From: Thermodesulfobacteriota bacterium
GTDB lineage: Bacteria; Desulfobacterota; Dissulfuribacteria; Dissulfuribacterales; UBA3076
Length of the DNA: 7,753 nucleotides
Reading direction: 5' to 3'
NCBI GenBank assembly: GCA_003645605.1
Contig: QNAY01000052.1
Span: 1-7,753, forward strand
The notes below the pieces were generated by a model. The model had not been told where the DNA came from and did no database searches. It worked only from the letters and a program-made list of their open reading frames with translations. This document shows positions 6,273 to 7,753 of this stretch, piece by piece (the stretch's first letter is position 1; each line of letters starts with the position of its first letter). A program made the translations under genes and the position numbers.

Positions 6273-6278
6273 AGGGAG
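6273..6278 (+). promoter_or_regulatory. Ribosome binding site that decides the Mrp start
   Basis: AGGGAG lies 9 nt upstream of a TTG at 6288. The longest open frame begins at a GTG at 6237, which has no ribosome binding site at a usable distance, and the 17 extra residues do not look like the family. The in-frame ATG at 6312 has only AAGGAA about 15 nt away. TTG 6288 is therefore the best-supported start. Confidence 0.6.
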
Positions 6279-6287
6279 AATAAACGA

Positions 6288-7169
6288 TTGAAGGAAAAAC
6301 CAGCAAATCCTATGACAAATCCTGTTCTTGAGGAGCAGGACGAAAGGATTAAAGAAAAACTACGGAACATAGACAATAAAATCATGGTAATGAGTGGCAA
6401 GGGCGGTGTTGGGAAAAGCACTGTATCCATAAACCTGGCAATCGGGCTTTCCCTTGAAAATTATTATGTGGGTCTCCTGGATGTAGATCTGCACGGGCCT
6501 AATGTGCCCAAGATGTTGGGTGTTGAAAAGGGAGAGCTTCAACAGCGGCCGGATGGCACGGTTGGACCTGTTTACTACTCGCCCAACCTGAAGTTTATGT
6601 CTATAGAACCCCTTTTGCCCACAAAAGACTCTGCAGTCATATGGCGTGGGCCCCTCAAGACATCTGCTATAAGGCAGTTTGTTTACGAAATCGAGTGGGG
6701 AAAGCTTGACTATCTGATAATTGACGCGCCACCGGGGACGGGTGACGAGCCGATGACTGTGGCTCAGACTATATCAGATGCCTATGCAGTAGTAGTAACT
6801 ACGCCCCAGGAGGTATCACTTCTGGATGTCAGAAAATCTATAAGCTTCTGTAAACAAATAAATATGCCGGTCTTAGGTATTGTAGAAAACATGAGTGGCA
6901 TGATCTGTCCACACTGCGGCAAGGCCATAGACATTTTTAAAAAAGGCGGCGGAGAGAAGCTGGCTAAAGAGTTGGATATTCCCTTCCTCGGACGCATCCC
7001 TGTTGATCCGAGGGTTGTCACCACAGGAGATGCCGGACGGCCGATTGTTGCTTCATACCCCAACAGCCATACAGCAGACGCCTTTAAAAAAATTGGGAGA
7101 AACGTAATCAATGTCACACAGGCCCTAACTGAAGAGAATAAGGAAAAGAAAGAGGAATCAAATACATGA
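6288..7169 (+). CDS. mrp: Mrp/NBP35/ApbC-family P-loop ATPase (iron-sulfur cluster carrier)
   Basis: Cytoplasmic Fe-S cluster scaffold/carrier ATPase of 293 residues from the TTG start (310 from the GTG at 6237). Walker A GKGGVGKS at 37-44, the Mrp signature LLDVDLHGPNVPKMLG at about 63-78, Walker B YLIIDAPPGTGDEP with D146, and the C-terminal CPHC pair (C207, C210) that bridges an Fe-S cluster at the dimer interface in this family. No N-terminal ferredoxin-like cysteine motif and no fused NifX domain is present; some ORP-cluster Mrp proteins do carry such a fusion, here the NifX-like protein is encoded separately just downstream. It overlaps that gene by 4 bp (ATGA). Confidence 0.93.
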   Translation: MKEKPANPMTNPVLEEQDERIKEKLRNIDNKIMVMSGKGGVGKSTVSINLAIGLSLENYYVGLLDVDLHGPNVPKMLGVEKGELQQRPDGTVGPVYYSPNLKFMSIEPLLPTKDSAVIWRGPLKTSAIRQFVYEIEWGKLDYLIIDAPPGTGDEPMTVAQTISDAYAVVVTTPQEVSLLDVRKSISFCKQINMPVLGIVENMSGMICPHCGKAIDIFKKGGGEKLAKELDIPFLGRIPVDPRVVTTGDAGRPIVASYPNSHTADAFKKIGRNVINVTQALTEENKEKKEESNT

Positions 7170-7531
7170 AAATCGCGATACCAATTGAAAACGGGATGCT
7201 GAGCAGCCATTTCGGCCATGCAGTCCAATTTGCTATAATAGATGTTGAGAATGGAAATATCGCAAAAACCCAACTCCTTGTACCTCCTCCCCACGAGCCG
7301 GGCTCTCTGCCGCAATGGCTTCACGAATTGGGAACCACACATTTAATATGTGGAGGAATCGGAGGCAGGGCAGTAGAGTTAATAGAGGCTGCCGGGATAC
7401 AAGTCATTGCAGGTGTGACCACCACGGACCCTGCGCGGTTGATGGAGGATTTACTTGCCAATCGCCTCAAGGGTATAACAGGCCCCACATGTCAAGGACA
7501 CGGCGAGGAAGGCCATCAGTGTCAACATTAA
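7166..7531 (+). CDS. NifX/NafY-like (ORP-type) small protein with Cys/His-rich tail
   Basis: Protein of 121 residues in the NifX/NifB-C/NafY superfamily, close in size to Desulfovibrio orange protein. It shows the typical MKIAIPIENGMLSSHFGHA start, the FAIIDVENG strand, LICGGIGGRAVELIEAAGI and a C-terminal helix (DPARLMEDLLANRLKG). The tail holds C109, H112, H117, C119 and H121, a plausible metal ligand set; C62 lies in the core. AGAGGA is 9 nt before the ATG, and the start overlaps the Mrp stop, so it is translated with Mrp. The coupling suggests it is the direct client or partner of Mrp. Whether it holds Mo-Cu, Fe-S or another metal cannot be told. Confidence 0.92.
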   Translation: MKIAIPIENGMLSSHFGHAVQFAIIDVENGNIAKTQLLVPPPHEPGSLPQWLHELGTTHLICGGIGGRAVELIEAAGIQVIAGVTTTDPARLMEDLLANRLKGITGPTCQGHGEEGHQCQH

Positions 7532-7548
7532 AAGTAATACCTAAATTG

Positions 7549-7572
7549 AGCGGTTAGCCTTTAGCGGTTAGC
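7549..7572. repeat. Direct repeat of AGCGGTTAGC
   Basis: AGCGGTTAGC occurs at 7549-7558 and 7563-7572, separated by CTTT. The second copy runs into the hairpin that follows. Together they look like a short dispersed repeat inserted after the operon. Confidence 0.6.
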
Positions 7573-7604
7573 TATTAGTTTAAAGCTAAACCCTAATGGC
7601 TAAC
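7567..7604. terminator. Large hairpin after the operon, probable transcript end
   Basis: GTTAGCTATTAG (7567-7578) pairs with CTAATGGCTAAC (7593-7604), 12 bp with one T-G wobble, and an inner TTTA/TAAA pair continues the stem after a 2-nt bulge (CC, 7591-7592), leaving a 4-nt AAGC loop. It lies 36 nt after the last stop codon, where the operon should end. The T-run (7633-7638) is about 30 nt away, so it is not a classic intrinsic terminator and may instead be a repeat that stabilises the 3' end. Confidence 0.5.
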
Positions 7605-7641
7605 AGCTATAGCGTATTCCATATGACTTAATATTTTTTGC

Positions 7642-7670
7642 TTGACAACCCTATTGTAATAGCCTACAAA
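7642..7670 (+). promoter_or_regulatory. Candidate sigma70 promoter reading out of the window
   Basis: TTGACA at 7642-7647, a 17-bp spacer, then TACAAA at 7665-7670. The consensus -35 follows a T-run, and a possible start codon lies 50 nt further on at 7720. Confidence 0.45.
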
Positions 7671-7715
7671 TTCTATAAAATGTGGGGATTGTTGCTAAAT
7701 TTTATATAGGGTTGT
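7645..7715. repeat. 10-bp perfect inverted repeat spanning a promoter-like region
   Basis: ACAACCCTAT (7645-7654) and ATAGGGTTGT (7706-7715) are perfect inverted copies. The left arm overlaps the -35 box and the right arm ends 4 nt before a possible ATG. This fits either operator half-sites for autoregulation or an end structure of an insertion sequence. Confidence 0.5.
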
Positions 7716-7719
7716 GCCA

Positions 7720-7753
7720 ATGTCATTTCGAGGTAAAGAATTCACACAAGGTA
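7720..7753 (+). CDS. Possible start of a gene running off the window (3' partial)
   Basis: An ATG at 7720 opens a frame with no stop for the remaining 11 codons (MSFRGKEFTQG). AGGG lies 8 nt upstream and a promoter-like sequence about 50 nt upstream. The beginning vaguely resembles transposase N-termini, but 11 residues are too few to assign a family. Confidence 0.35.
   Translation, partial: MSFRGKEFTQG

Noticed and set aside
6227..6274. 15-codon leader-like reading frame (MFNCGCRILAKRIKL) before mrp
   Set aside because: Its AGGA site is 13 nt away and nothing else supports translation.

Overview
The window looks like part of the chromosome of a strictly anaerobic bacterium, most likely a sulfate-reducing Desulfobacterota (Deltaproteobacteria). 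Three things suggest this: an operon resembling the Desulfovibrio orange protein (ORP) cluster, MinD-type ATPases carrying inserted 2x[4Fe-4S] ferredoxin domains, and use of selenocysteine in a redox enzyme. No rRNA, tRNA or CRISPR array was seen.

Left part (1-2821). Two related FAD/NAD(P)-dependent pyridine nucleotide-disulfide oxidoreductases of the CoA-disulfide reductase/NADH oxidase type face each other tail to tail, with a long inverted repeat between them. The rightward gene is cut by the left window edge and has an ordinary catalytic cysteine. The leftward gene appears to end early at a TGA, but the reading frame continues unbroken upstream to an ATG with a strong ribosome binding site. 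The TGA sits exactly where the family has its catalytic cysteine. It is followed 15 nt later by a compact hairpin with a GGUCU loop, the hallmark of a bacterial SECIS element. I therefore annotate one selenoprotein of 452 residues, not a truncated 406-residue protein.

Middle (2822-3840). About 1 kb without convincing genes. It holds a 352-bp MITE-like element with imperfect 25-bp terminal inverted repeats and internal hairpins. To its right is an AT-rich regulatory region with two candidate sigma70 promoters and a pair of AGAATCATA direct repeats, one lying in a Fur-box-like sequence.

Right part (3841-7531). A tightly packed five-gene rightward operon: a NifX/NafY-like protein with a long Gly-Arg-Met tail, two MinD-type ATPases with ferredoxin inserts (4-bp overlap), an Mrp/NBP35-type ATPase, and a second NifX/NafY-like protein with a Cys/His tail (4-bp overlap). 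This is the gene content of the ORP system, in which small NifX-like proteins hold a metal-sulfur cluster and the ATPases are thought to act in cluster assembly or delivery. The metal and the purpose here are unknown.

Right edge (7532-7753). An AT-rich spacer with direct repeats and a large hairpin, then a promoter-like sequence within a second inverted repeat, and possibly the first codons of another gene running off the window.
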